Positions 24,701 to 34,699 of a stretch of 64,000 nucleotides of DNA are shown piece by piece. Position numbers and translations under genes: made by a program. The stretch lies in NCBI GenBank assembly GCA_944548615.1, contig OX155963.1, positions 32,383,412 through 32,447,411 on the forward strand, written 5' to 3'. A model generated the notes under the pieces. It saw only the letters and a list, made by a program, of their open reading frames with translations. It was not told the origin of the DNA and did no database searches. The stretch is from Micropterix aruncella. Its lineage: Eukaryota; Arthropoda; Insecta; Lepidoptera; Micropterigidae. Each line of letters begins with the position of its first letter. Within the stretch, counting starts at the first letter, position 1.

Positions 24701-24887
24701 ATCCGTTTGCAGCAAATAATCTAACATTTGTGTCTTGCTGATCGCTTTTACGATGTTTGGGTAGTACGGATATTTGCGCTCCCGTATCAATGAGAAATCT
24801 TATTTTATTGGTTTTGTCGCAGATGGTGAGACGTTTGTTCCTTTTGTCGGCTGTCGTCTCGCTAAAGCCAACATTACTTAGTTTTTT
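21744..24887 (-). CDS. Ty3/gypsy Pol polyprotein (PR-RT-RNaseH-INT)
   Basis: An intact frame reached by -1 frameshift from gag. Numbering from the first codon after the upstream stop (24938): protease FLIDTGAQ at 51-53; RT with LDLVRAYNSIP near 288 and YIDD at 348-351; RNase H TDASDFSIG near 502 and YTDHRPL near 567; integrase with H692 and H697 zinc ligands, D757, D816 (TTDRGRNF) and E852 (GKVERLHR). One oddity: the zinc motif reads C726-I-S-W729 where the family has C-x2-C; codon TGG is at 22752-22754. No stops or frameshifts elsewhere. The product would carry out reverse transcription and integration. The integrase zinc finger is probably impaired. Confidence 0.93.
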   Translation of the reverse strand, partial: KKLSNVGFSETTADKRNKRLTICDKTNKIRFLIDTGAQISVLPKHRKSDQQDTNVRLFAANGSEIKTYGERTLRLNLNLRRPYIWKFVEADVGSPILGADFLEHYHLLVDLRKKRLVDGETNLSTKTSVDTSNSPTIKIVNECQPFADILNEFPSVTRATTLDFAEVKHNVEHHIETTGPPVFCKVRPLPPDRYEKVKKQLEQLVELGVCRQSKSSWSSALHVVPKKNGELRLCGDYRRLNAISLADRYPIPRIQDFTYTLHGKKFFSKLDLVRAYNSIPIKEEDIKKTAMITPFGLFEFVRCCYGLRNAGQTFQRFMDSVLSGLDNTFCYIDDILIASETEEDHRKDMRLVLQRLDQYGLKLNLDKCEFNRQTLEYLGYQVSQNGIRPLEDKVEVISNYKRPITIQQLRQFLGMMNYYRTCIPNAAKAQYHLNKYLIGAKKNDKRVINYTEEAIEAFEQCKQAIRAACTLAFPARGAEIALMTDASDFSIGAALQQKINNKVEPLGFFSRGMTDTQKRYSTYDRELLAIYQAVKHFKHIIEGRDVVIYTDHRPLIYALKKNANPKNETPRRIRQLAYIAQFCTDIKHVPGEQNPVADFLSRIETINCPSPLDYKALAEEQEDDDEIALFSHENRYMRKLIFPGTQTSIVCDTSEDRIRPFLTKSFREQAFHIIHDVAHPGIRGTRNLIRERFFWPNMLKDVQEWTKNCISWQKAKIGRHTRAPLSNFNEAGRFEHIHVDYVGPLETSEGCRYLMTMIDRTTSWPEAVPVNDMSAETAARTFYEHWICRFGCPAIVTTDRGRNFESDLFAKLSKIMGIQKTRTTSYHPQSNGKVERLHRTLKAAIMARGRTSKWTEELPTVLMGLRAALRSDTKISAAELTYGTPMKLPGEFFETSKKSNLHMDFVDKLRSHIQDLAAVPKRNNQETHVFIHPELQKCSHVFLRIDRVKKPLTSPFEGPFEVLKRRDKFFTIMQNGKEENISLDRLKPAFLCSDKHEASNTSPKDNTEALREPINKDTTSTQSTVQRSRSGRTIKPTVRFAEISTTQ

Positions 24888-25798
24888 GCGTCTGTGCAGT
24901 CGTCCTCTTTTGGCTTCCAAGCGCAGGGCTGGCTGCACTTACGAGCTTGTTTTTTAAAGTTGTGATGATAGTAGCATAGGCCGTCTTGGTTGGGCCTATA
25001 TCTTTTGGATGACGCGGATCTATTCCTTGGTGTGTAAGGTCTCTGGTGATCGTTACTGTCGCGTCGTGAGATACGGCGGTTGGAATATACCTCCTTGGTC
25101 AGCTCCTCTAGTCTGTTCGCTAGTTCGGTGACAAGGTTGTGGATGTCCTGCAGGCTTTTTCCTGCAGATTGTGACGGCGATTTCGATACTTTCACTTCGT
25201 CGATGTTGTTACTAGAGGTTGTGATTGTGTTTTCGACCATGCGATCGGCCATTGTTGCTAGCTCTGCTAAATCCTTGTTTTCGTGGATTGCCAGAACTGT
25301 TCTTATGGCTTTAGGTAGGTGACTACCCCATAAGAATTTCATTGCCTCGTTGCTTATTTTATCTCCTGCCAGCTCCTTCATCTTCCTGAGCAGGTGTGAG
25401 GGTTTGCTATCCCCTAATTCCATGTTCTCGAGCAGCTGTTGAAATTGTTTCTGCTCCGAGTCCACGTAAACTTCTATCAACCTATTTTTTAAGGTGGTGT
25501 ACTTGTTTTCAGCGGGCGGATTACTTAGAATATCGCTCACCTGCTGAAGGTCTTCAAGACGCAGTTTCGCGATTACCAGCTGGTATTTCGCTTCGTCGCT
25601 CTGTTTGAGGGGTGCGATGACAGCATCGAATTGAATAAACCATAGTTTAATCTGCCTGTTCCAGAGCTCTGGAATGCGCTGAGCGACTGACATCGCTGCT
25701 AAGTTTCCAGATGTGTCTTGAGGAATTGTTGGTGAAATGTTGGTCGTTTGCTTCTCTTCCGGTTGTGCATTCGCCATGCTTAATGGTGTGTCACACAA
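24878..25798 (-). CDS. Ty3/gypsy Gag
   Basis: 306 residues. The middle resembles Gag of insect gypsy-like elements (RIPELWNRQIKLWFIQFDAV, then FLWGSHLPKAIRTVLA). The C-terminal zinc-knuckle-like region is LCYYHHNF...CSQPC. The start may be the Met at 25798 or the MANAQPE Met at 25777. It ends immediately after the slippery heptamer, so pol is expressed as a gag-pol fusion. It would form the particle and bind element RNA. Confidence 0.88.
   Translation of the reverse strand: MCDTPLSMANAQPEEKQTTNISPTIPQDTSGNLAAMSVAQRIPELWNRQIKLWFIQFDAVIAPLKQSDEAKYQLVIAKLRLEDLQQVSDILSNPPAENKYTTLKNRLIEVYVDSEQKQFQQLLENMELGDSKPSHLLRKMKELAGDKISNEAMKFLWGSHLPKAIRTVLAIHENKDLAELATMADRMVENTITTSSNNIDEVKVSKSPSQSAGKSLQDIHNLVTELANRLEELTKEVYSNRRISRRDSNDHQRPYTPRNRSASSKRYRPNQDGLCYYHHNFKKQARKCSQPCAWKPKEDDCTDAKN
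24881..24887 (-). promoter_or_regulatory. -1 ribosomal frameshift heptamer (gag-pol)
   Basis: In the gag frame the sequence is A-AAA-AAC directly followed by the gag stop TAA (24880-24878). This is a canonical X-XXY-YYZ slippery site, and slipping back one base enters the pol frame (KKLSNVGF). Confidence 0.85.
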
Positions 25799-26228
25799 AA
25801 ATTAAAAATATTTTATGTCGCTTCCAAAACGTTCAATGTGACCGCGCCCTATTCTAAGCGCGGGGTTTCGCTTTGGTCTTTGTATGAATATTATTTGTCG
25901 CCTCGGGTGATAACGAAATTAGGTCACGATGCAGTTGGCGAAATGCGTTGACCGCTCGGCTGCGCCGGCGCGGTGACGTAATGTCTGGTGCTGTGAGTGG
26001 CGTTGCTAGGGCGGTTGCTATGGTGGCGACGAGTAGCTGCGCAGCGATAAGAAAACCCGCCGCGTCGGTGGATTCTTGGAAATGCAAGCGTCGGTTGGTT
26101 CGCGCAATGGCGGCGAAATGCAAGCGTTTCTTTGTTCAAGGCTTAATATATAAAATCACTTACATTTTGGTGATTGTGTCGTATAAGCCTCTGTCGGGGT
26201 TCACTAGTTTAAACGTCGGGGTTACCAG
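25799..26228 (-). other. Gypsy 5' leader with candidate primer-binding site
   Basis: Just inside the 5' LTR the minus strand reads TGGTAACCCCGACG, starting one base from the LTR. A TGG start is typical for a tRNA primer-binding site, but I could not assign the tRNA. A 22-bp near-duplication (gtcggggttcac and gtcggggttacc) gives two candidate sites. Confidence 0.5.
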
Positions 26229-26586
26229 TTTAGGGAATGCTTCTGTTGGGCTGCACCGATGCAGGTTGGTGCCGCCGTCGAAGGGACGAACGAGTGGCCC
26301 TATTCTTTACACTCGTTGTCCGGGTTATATAGTATGTTCTGACTCCAATTTATTGTCCGATGTTCACCAGTGAAAGTCCACAACTTGATATAACTGATTT
26401 TATTGTATTCCTTTAACACAGTACAAGGAAGTGTGAGCGTTGCACAGTGCAATGCGCGCGCGCGATGCCAACGGGATGATTATGACGACTGGTGGCCGAG
26501 CTGAGGGGCCCAGACCGTGGGGGGAGAGACGTAAGGGCAGGCGGATGCGATGACTGAACCAGTCATCATCATCATGTGCCGTTACA
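26229..26586 (-). mobile_element. 5' LTR of Ty3/gypsy element
   Basis: This 358-bp repeat pairs with the LTR at 20800-21158 with only a few differences, so the insertion is recent. It is followed by the CTAC duplication at 26587-26590. Confidence 0.93.
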
Positions 26587-26775
26587 CTACCATTTGAAGT
26601 GATTAGTGCAATCTCTGTCAATCAATTTAAAAACAGACTCGATTTGTACCTAAAAACTTGTAAATATTGTATATATTATATTGTTGATATTTTTAGCTTT
26701 ACAAGATCTGATCTGGACGTGTCAGTAAAGCTGCATGTCCAGAATAAATAATAATAATAATAATAATAATAATAA
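26587..26775 (+). pseudogene. CR1-like LINE, third piece with (AAT)n tail
   Basis: The reading frame resumes as LPFEVISAISVNQFKNRLD and LYLKTC, the normal C-terminal end of CR1-type RTs. A short 3' UTR follows and ends in (AAT)n at 26747-26775. The frame fits the piece ending at 20799 when the gypsy element and one CTAC are removed. Confidence 0.85.
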
Positions 26776-28289
26776 CTAAGATTACACTAGAAAAAACCGG
26801 TTGTGTCATCCCAAGACTTGTCTATCGGCAACTAGACAAGCCTTCGCCAACTTCCCTCCGGGGGCAGTCCCACCTTCCCTCGCGCGCCAATTCGTAGTAT
26901 ATTTGTAGTATTTTCCGCGGTACTAAATTAGTATTTTTCCAAAAATGATGTAATATTTTCTTAAATATGGCATAATATAAATATTATTTGTGTCGCTTGT
27001 ATATATTCCAAAATTCCGGTCTAACGAGGCATATGTGTACCGAATTTCAAGTCAAATATTCAAGTCCCTAAGTTAAATATTTCGAGATTGAAGTGCGCCC
27101 TCTGGTGGACCGATTTTAACTACAACTACTCTTTTAAACGTGTCACTATATTATTAGTTGATGTGTTAACAGATTCTTACCTGGATTCTTATAATCGATG
27201 TGTAAATCTGTAGCAAGATTAATTAGTAAAATTTGCTGGAACCTAAGGATTGAAGGTGTGTGTAGAGTAGAGTTCGGTTTGTTGTATGTATTATGTATAC
27301 TGGTTGTATGTATTCTATATTAATGCCATATAAGGAAAAGGTATTAGCAAATACGAAATAAAGAGTGCTAATTTATTTAAGGTTGATTATTTCCCGCTCA
27401 TAAAATCCCAGCCAGTATATTTGTTTCGTAAGTTTCTTAAAATCATTAAGGCTCCCTTCCGAGTTGACGCGAATAAAAATTTTGATATTTTTGCAATGCC
27501 ATGCACCCGCGCGCTTTCGATATATACATAAAGATGTATAGGTATATCGCGGCAAGGGAATACGTCCCACCGTTGGCAGTGGCCAATTACGAATGACGAT
27601 TTTGGCTTCGCGCGTCGTCTAATATAGTCGATTTGGCTTTTTCAATTATAATATAATAAATTATCAAATGAATAGTTTTTTATAAAGTAAAAATTAGATT
27701 ACAATAATAAAATAACTTAAGATCACTGTGTTATTTTTTAAATCACTCAAAAGTATCTTTAATAAATAGAAAAAAAAATGTTTGGCCATAACATTTCTGG
27801 AAATTACTGTCTTGGTACTATGCAAATATACGCTGGACCATACGCTGGTGTAAATAGTATTTTTTAGTATTTAGAATCATCTCTAGGTTTTTTAAAAACT
27901 GAAGACAAATCTCGCTCGTTTTTATTTTTTTGGAAAACAGTAACAGAATAAAGATAATTTACAATTAATATGGAAATAATTTACCAATTTCGTTATGGCG
28001 AAATGATGCTTATGGAACGGTTTTTTAAAATCCAGCATACTTGTATTAAAATTCGTTTTCGTGTTCTCACAACCAGGCCACAAAATTATGCTTCATATAG
28101 CTTTTGGCCGCCACAGTCGGCACGGCCTCTTAATCTGAAATGCTGGAAGGTAGGGGCACCAATGTCGTTTTTGACCCGGCTCGGAAAAATTGTAGATCCA
28201 TGGCTGCCTTTGCTAGTTGGGTGTATTTTATTCACCTCGAGCAAATACGATTACCTACCTAAAAATAATGGATACTTTAGACTTTAGAG
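26776..28289. other. Intronic AT-rich sequence, no gene recognised
   Basis: About 27000-27180 is a diverged, inverted piece of family D (cgcgccctctggtggaccgatttt-like block near 27093). The rest shows no exon of the host gene and no clear element. Confidence 0.45.
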
Positions 28290-28975
28290 CCGCGATTCTT
28301 AACCTCGGGTCGCGACCCAAATTCGGGTCGCGAGAGGTATTGGGTTGGGTCGCGGAAATCCTCCAAACGACTAAAGAAGTGGTAAAAATGACGTTTTTAA
28401 TTGCGATTTTTTTTATTTTGTATTGATAGGTCGATCGATGTCACTAAACTAGTATAGTGACAATTATTACTAGTCACAGAACAAGGACTAAAGGCCGTGT
28501 TACTGCCATCTATTGTCCGTTCACAATCGCGACATGTTAGTTCTGTTCTGAGCAATGAAGCTGAAAAAGCCCTGCTACCATTCCCAACTACTTATTTATG
28601 TGAAGCAGGATTTTCATGCCTTGCTGTTATGAAGAATAAGTACAGGGATAGGTTGGATCCTCAGCATGACATGCGGTGTGCACTTTCTATAAACATAACC
28701 ACGTATACATGATCTTTGCTCAAAAATACAACACCAGGGTAGTCACTAATTATTTTGCTGTAATTTTTTAAACTGTTTTAATGCTAAATTGTCTGATTTT
28801 AATACCGAACATATAAAGTTGTTATTTCGAATTTGACAACTACATCCTATAAAATTACATAATATATCATGTTAGTACCTGTCACTGGAAAATAAAATTA
28901 AAAATTAGATTAGGGTCGCGTACTTCAAATATATTCGTACTTTGGGTCGCCAGCCAAAAAGGTTAAGAACCGCTG
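28290..28975 (+). mobile_element. Internally deleted hAT transposon
   Basis: An exact 8-bp target duplication, CTTTAGAG (28282-28289 and 28976-28983), flanks imperfect TIRs: CCGCGATTCTTAACCT on the left and, inverted, CAGCGGTTCTTAACCT on the right. The interior retains only the transposase end (next entry). Confidence 0.88.
28497..28712 (+). pseudogene. hAT (ZBED-like) transposase C-terminal remnant
   Basis: It reads FPTTYLCEAGFSCLAVMKNK, then YRDRLDPQHDMRCALS. This is the conserved end of the hAT dimerisation region in ZBED/SCAND3-like transposases. The N-terminal BED finger and most of the catalytic core are missing. Confidence 0.8.
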
Positions 28976-29120
28976 CTTTAGAGTAATAATAATGCCTCGC
29001 AACCCCTTTCAGAATTCTTGTCTATCTGGTATAGATTAGGTTTTCCCCAATATTGCATTTGACATAGCTATCATTTGGAAGTACAGGATGGTGGAATGTT
29101 AAATTGACAATCTGACTCAC

Positions 29121-29277
29121 ATCGAGATTCTTGGTTCTTCTAGGATTGCACAATTTGGACAAGCAACCACTATGGGAGACTCCAGCCGTGATACAGCACT
29201 GCTCCACATTTGGAAGAGGAGGTGATGCGGCGACGTCACCGGGAGCGCGAGGCTTCGTCGGAGTTTTTGTCAACGCT
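29121..29277 (-). CDS. Exon F: start of DB-3
   Basis: The acceptor (tatttttcag) lies just above 29277 and the donor gtgagt just below 29121, phase 2 in and 0 out. It reads ALTKTPTKPRAPGDVAASPP, then LPNVEQCCITAGVSHSGC and LSKLCNPRRTKNLD. I ended it at the gtgagt, rather than following the open frame to 29022, because the next 16 codons of the module (VTELMVCAPW...) are supplied by exon G. The intron here lies 16 codons further upstream than in DB-1 and DB-5. Confidence 0.85.
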
Positions 29278-29324
29278 CTGAAAAATAAGGAAGTCAAAGG
29301 TCAATTTCATGTCTCTTGAGGCTA

Positions 29325-29639
29325 TAGTCTATAGAGCAGGGGTGGTTGTAAACAGCCGATATCCAACTGAAAAAACTTGAGATATTTACAAGTTTTTTCG
29401 GTTGCGCAAAGCGTTGTCGGGGGGCGAGAAGCAATGTAGGACCGTCACTATCAAAAACTGGAAAAATGTGGAATGAGGCGAGGATATCCTGCCAAAACTG
29501 GTAGTAAGATGACGAGGCTGCTCGCTGGGTCACCTTCCCGGTACCTCCTCGTAAGCATGTTGGCTTTGCTGGACGGTAGGTTTTTATCGTCTCTAAGTCT
29601 TCTACGCTCACCTCAAGGGAGACAGAACGATCATTATAA
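29325..29639 (-). repeat. Family A repeat, copy 3 (part before Helitron)
   Basis: A diverged family A piece (tatagagcaggggtggttg, later cgctcacctcaagggagac) runs to gatcattataa. It is interrupted by the Helitron, and related sequence resumes at 30583. Confidence 0.6.
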
Positions 29640-30582
29640 TCTATACTATACTAATAATATTATAAAGAGGTAAAGTTTGTGATGTTGTAGGAAGTAATCT
29701 CTGGATCTACTAAACCGATTTTGACGATTCTTTTACCAATAGAAAGCCACGTTATTTGTGAGTGTCATAGGCTATATATTAATCCGAAAAATAAAAAGAC
29801 TTTTTCATGGTAGTCGATTTGCAAAGTAAGTCGGAGAATAAGCGGTCGAACGAAAACGTTTCTAACTAACGCTGCCTTAACGACGATAGATATATTATAA
29901 TTAAGTTGTAGGGAAAAGTTGTAGAGCTTGATAATGCCTACAAAAAAGTCAGCGACAGCATATATGTAACTTTTATATTTGTCACAAAAAGTAGTATTTT
30001 ATATTAAAAACATAATTTAAATCCTTAGGTCATTATAAATAGGATAGAAAACGAATTTACCGCGTGAAATTTGTAGCACCCGACGTTTCGGTGACGTTGC
30101 AGTCGCCGTTGTCCACGGTAGACTGAAGGACCTTCAGTCTACCCTGTTTTCTACCCTATTCGTTTTCTATCCTATTTATAATGTCAAACAACCGCGATAG
30201 TCTTTGATTTTATATCCTTAGGTCATGTTTATTGGTCATATTATCAACAATTATGAATTCTTATCAAAATAAGTAAATTTATCGTCTCACGTGTTTAAAA
30301 CAAAAGACTTTTCCCTTTTACTGCATATAATTTTCCTTTTACTGCATAAATAGTTAAAGAGATAATACGCTCACAAAAACTCACAAGAAGACACTCACAA
30401 ATAACGATTTTATAGTCAAATTGGCAAGCAAATACAAATACATACATAAGCAGTAAAAATATAACCCTTCTTTTGGCAGTCAGGAAATAAATCATAGCAC
30501 TCAGTACTAACCGAACCACACTCATAATTTCATCACAGGTAAAAAAATTTACCGCCCAACGAAGTGGGCACGGGTCAGCTAG
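29640..30582 (+). mobile_element. Non-autonomous Helitron, copy 2, with nested insertion
   Basis: It starts TCTATACTATACTAATAATA at 29640, preceded by A, and ends gggtcagCTAG at 30582, followed by T. It is homologous to the 3956-4700 copy. The 180-bp insertion at 30034-30213 is absent from the other copy. No coding. Confidence 0.85.
30034..30213 (+). mobile_element. Short element inserted in the Helitron, 13-bp TSD
   Basis: The 13-bp duplication ATCCTTAGGTCAT (30021-30033 and 30214-30226) brackets a 180-bp insert with an internal hairpin (gccgttgtccacggtagac). It ends atgtcaaacaaccgcgatag and tctttgatttt. It is related to 9115-9335. The TSD length suggests LINE-mobilised (SINE-like) integration. 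Confidence 0.75.
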
Positions 30583-30758
30583 TATCGTAAAAACGGGGTG
30601 ATAGGTTATCGCCCGTTGTAGTCGACACCGCCAAGTGTCTTTAAGTCTCTGCTTTTATCCCATGGTTGAAAGAATGATACTATATCGTTATACGTTCCTG
30701 GGGTGGCGGGTTCGCCCGTAGTTGTTAACAACTCTAAAGCATGGCATTTAGCAACCTT
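30583..30758 (-). repeat. Family A repeat, remainder after Helitron
   Basis: It continues from the Helitron with tatcgtaaaaacggggtg and cgcccgttgtagtcgacac. A second short 3' fragment (ggcgggttcgcccgtagttg) follows near 30705. Confidence 0.55.
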
Positions 30759-31360
30759 GTGAGGTGGCCACCCGTCACTAGACTCCAATTGCTCGTGAGT
30801 GAAGGGTGGTTCTCATCAAGGGGTTTTCTCCGTATTAAAAGCCGAACGTTGATAATGTTGAAGTAATTTATTCAGAAGGTATGTGATGGTTGCCAGTTTG
30901 TAACGACTTGGTTGATAAGTCGCGGAGTGTGTAGTGTGTGCTCGAAGTATATGTCGCAGTTGTGTAGCCGAAGTGTGAAGAATGGTATCGCGGATAATTT
31001 AATGACTGCTTGATGATGATGATAACGAGATATAGACGCGATGACTGCCGTGTAGAGGATGATGGAAGAGCGAGGTATAAACGCGATGACTGCTGCGTAG
31101 AGGATAACGAATGATCGATCGAATGTATGGCTTTATATATCGTGTGTATGATGCAATGTTCAATGCGTGGGGGGAATAAGTGTGTCAAATTGAATCGATC
31201 AGAAGAAATGATATTAGTCATCGGCTGTGTATGCATTAATTGCCGAAATTATATAGAATTCAATGCTAGTTGACGCGTGTAATATTGAGTGTGTTTGCAG
31301 TCTGGATTCTAGAGAATCTACTTCTTTTGTTGACTGATATGTTGGGCGAAGTCCTCAACA
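30759..31360 (-). mobile_element. Solo LTR, copy 2
   Basis: On the minus strand it runs from TGTTGAGGACTTCGCC at 31360 to cacctcaCA at 30759, with an exact 4-bp duplication ACCT (30755-30758 and 31361-31364). A TATA box (cgatatataaag) and a gaataaat signal are present. It is related to 15083-15704. A 4-bp TSD and TG..CA ends fit a gypsy-type solo LTR made by LTR-LTR recombination. Confidence 0.82.
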
Positions 31361-31539
31361 ACCTAATACCTTATATAATCAATGGTGTAACATTGGTTAT
31401 TATTTTCTTCCCACACCTCGTAATGTGCCACAAGACTATCAAATAACCGTACAGAAGTGTCGCTTGTTGATTTCGTTGGACATTATTGCGGCGACTTTAT
31501 TTCGGCAGTAGTACCTAATAAAAAATTATAAAATCTCAC

Positions 31540-31873
31540 CTAACAGAATCACTTGGCAAGCTGGACCCATGAATGTTATAAGCGACCACTTTCACTTCGT
31601 ACATCGTGAACGGTACCAGCATATCAACGACGGTGTCGTTCTTGTTACTTGGGATCTTGAGTTGAACACTGTAGAGCTGGCTTTTGGGACCGGACTGATA
31701 GGTGCTCTCCGAAGGCTCGATCATGTGGGCATCGAAGGTCCTCAGGGCCGTGATATTGATCAAGTACTCAATGACGGTTCCGCCGTTTTTCAGAGGAGTA
31801 CTCCAGGAGATCTTCAGAGCTTTTTCATTGACGCTCTCGACAAATACTTCCGCCGGTGCGCTCGGGAGAATTT
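31540..31873 (-). CDS. Exon E: complete FN3-1
   Basis: The acceptor (ttttcag) lies just above 31873 and the donor gtgaga just below 31540, phase 1 in and 2 out. It reads ILPSAPAEVFVESVNEKALK, then ISWSTPLKNGGTVIEYLI and later FTMYEVKVVAYNIHGSSLPS. All FN3 landmarks (LP.AP, Trp, Y..N..G) lie in this single exon, whereas FN3-2 and probably FN3-3 are split by an intron. It joins DB-2 (VEGIG) in phase 1. Confidence 0.92.
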
Positions 31874-32199
31874 CTGAAAAGATAATTCTATTTTAAATTG
31901 TAACATTGACATTTTATATATAATTGTATCCTCGCACTATTTAAATTTGATTCTTTAAATATTTATTGCGATATCATTTTTCCATTTATTTCGATTCATT
32001 ATTAATATTATTTATATTTTATTGTATTCATTACGACATTATATTATTATTATTCAATTTGATTATTTCCCCATTTACTGAATGTTATTTTTCCAGCACA
32101 CTACAGCTACAGTTACATCACACTACACTACACTACAGTTACATGACACTACATTCATATAACAATGTTTATTATTATTAGTTAATTTTTAATAATATT

Positions 32200-32455
32200 A
32201 GATACCTAGCATATTTGTTAAATTAAGTATTCTAAAGTATGCACAAGCCACTCTACTTGGTACGCTTGCCTTAGTACGGGCCTAGGCCTAGTTAGGCGGT
32301 GTTGATTTCAAAAAAATTTGGTCTGCGGTGCTTTTTATTTTGCTATTATTTACATTTAAGCCTATAATGTTAAACTTACAATGTACTGCCGTAAAATGTG
32401 CTTTTCTTTAATAAAAAAATAAAAAAATAAATATTATTATTATTAATAATAGTAC
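32200..32455 (+). repeat. LINE 3' end with A-rich tail
   Basis: A 3' UTR-like stretch ends in aataaaaaaataaaaaaata and then tattattatt repeats. Plus orientation. No coding. Confidence 0.45.
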
Positions 32456-32629
32456 ACGCTTTGTTGAAACAAATCGGCGATCTGATTGCGATGAATCAAT
32501 ATCTTACAGCTAACCTTAACCTAATAGGAAAAACGTGTGTTGCGGTAAAAATAGGGTAAAACTATTATTAAAAATCACTTATAAAGGAAGCTCGTATCAA
32601 ATGTATCTAACATAAAAATCCAGTAGAAA

Positions 32630-33037
32630 GTTAAACGTTATAATTTAAAAAATTAAAAAGCAATAAGGGTTTAATCACGAGGGGAAGAGGAAGGGAAGGG
32701 GACAAGAGAAATTTTAGAGGGCTTGTTAGAGTGTTCTTTGAGCCTGCATCTAAAGTTATACAAACTCGGTGCTGTGTTCTCATGTAAACCTGTAAAAAAT
32801 CGAGACGAGCTCCATGCCCGGAAAAAGAATGCGAGTAGAAATCACTACTGTGGAAAGAGATCGAGAGCAGTAGGTTATTTTCAGATCTCAAAGAGTGCCC
32901 ATGATCTGATAGAACCTGCTTGTGAAGTAGCTCAATTCGGCCCCCTCCAAGATTCGGTAGAGCAAATCGAGGACTCTCGTATCTCTTATGTATTTCTCGG
33001 ATCGTCAGCCAGCGAAGTCTCCTTCTGTGCTTCATAG
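32630..33037 (-). pseudogene. Jockey-like RT C-terminal fragment
   Basis: The minus frame reads HRRRLRWLTIREIHKRYESP, then HSLRSENNLLLSISFHSSDF and YSHSFS. These are familiar motifs from the end of Jockey/CR1-type RTs, with an apparent internal deletion. It abuts the family A copy at 33048. Confidence 0.65.
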
Positions 33038-33047
33038 CTAATGGTGG

Positions 33048-33706
33048 GAGCTAATGGGCCCATGATGAGGTGGCCACGATGACCCATGTGTTCAGGGTCG
33101 GTCACACTCACAGGTCAACACCCATCCGATAGCCTCCACGCATGGGGTGCGAACCTGGGTAGGACACTAGGTAAACCAGTCTCCCCTGGGAATCAAACCT
33201 CTGGCGCTCCTGGACGGTCTGCTGTGCTCTCCGCCAATCGACTGTGCTCTCCGACTAGCAGTCGGGGGAGTCTGGGAACTGTATTGTTTCCTATAGAGCG
33301 GGGGTGGTTGCCTACCTTACGGCGACTGCTCTTGAAATGACCATTGGCCATCCGATCCCGGTTCAGAGTCGGGCAAAGGACGCCTTGGTCCGCGATAGAT
33401 TCGGCGTACACCGTTTTACCGCTTCGTAAGGGAGAGGACCGCGCAAGCGACCTCGAACTCGGAACCAATCGAGAGACCGGAGAAATCTGGTCATAATTGG
33501 AAGTAAGGGCGCGAGTGTCGGCCCGCCAGGTAACATTACTGGCTATCTCGCGGCAAAGGCGTTGGTCTCTTGCGGGTTGTGGCGTAGCTAGACGTCGGAT
33601 TTGTAATGTCCATTGTCTTCTACGCTCACTGCACGGTCGATAGAACGATGAATCGTTAAAACGTCCTGCGGTGACGGGTTCGCCTGTTGTGCTTGACATC
33701 TCAATA
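33048..33706 (-). repeat. Family A repeat, copy 4 (near full length)
   Basis: It begins gggagctaatgggcccatg and ends near tgttgtgcttgacatctc. It carries a 168-codon open frame on the minus strand that is not preserved in other copies, so it is treated as fortuitous. Confidence 0.85.
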
Positions 33707-34699
33707 TGTACTTCATAATATGATCATATTTTCTTAGGTCATATATAAGGCGAATGTAAACATTTTTGCTTAGAGCGTTAAATCAAAGCATTTTTTGCAA
33801 AGATGAGTTAATAATGTCACTTTGTTCAGTGCGATGAAATACGCTGCATACTATCGCTCAGTCAAAAACTTGAGTAGGTATCCTCCGACTAACTGCCGTA
33901 TTCCCAGTCGATACTTAAGTAGACCTAGAGGGAACTCTCACTCTAGTGACATCTAAGTACCTCCCTCTACATTGCTATTCACTTAAGTGTCGTCGTCAAT
34001 TAAGTGCTACCTCCAGTGAGTATACAGTAAACTAGAGGATTGATTTCTACGTCGAATCTATTTCATGCCTATTAGATTTAGATAATCGTCGTTGTCCTTA
34101 AAAAACATTATTGTGCTCTATTGTAGGAAGAAATCTATGAGTCAGCGATTTGTGACTGACGTTTGTGACTGACGTTTGCTCGTCGGTCGCTTTTTTTCCT
34201 TCTTACTCAATCGTCCGACCGTCCGATGAGACATACTCTTTCAATACAGTCTTTTTAACGGAATGTTTGATTGAAATGGAAACGAAATCTAAAAGCAATT
34301 CATTTACCCCCATCGGAAAAGCCGTGATGATATGCCTCGTCAGGAAGCATCAGACTTTATGCATTGAAAAGTTGAAAAATGTCTCCTTGATAACGCGGAT
34401 TTTCTTAAAAACTTCAACGGAGTAAAAGTCCAAGGGATTGTTGTAATTCATCTTGTAATGACGCGGTACATAGGAACATCACGAAACTCCCTTCGTTAGA
34501 TATGCAATGAAGAAATCAAAACAGTCAGTAGATATATATCACTGGACCATATATTTACAACATGCTGAGTGTGGATTTCAAATAGGGTAACTTGTCTAAA
34601 ATAGACTAAAATCGGTTAATCTCAAAGTAGATTCTCATGCATTAGTATGAGATTCTCACACATTTGTAGTTATTTACACATTAACCCTTCAGGCCTCGG

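Noticed and set aside
25948..26373. Plus-strand 141-codon frame across the gypsy 5' leader and LTR
   Set aside because: It is antisense to the gypsy element, crosses the LTR boundary and has no recognisable domain.
29022..29120. Extension of exon F to the stop at 29022
   Set aside because: A gtgagt donor follows LD, and exon G supplies the matching rest of the DB module in phase 0; the extension shows no module similarity.
33193..33699. 168-codon frame in family A copy 4 (and similar frames at 949-1239 and 8378-8640)
   Set aside because: The frame is not preserved between copies of the same repeat, so it reflects GC-rich composition rather than a gene.
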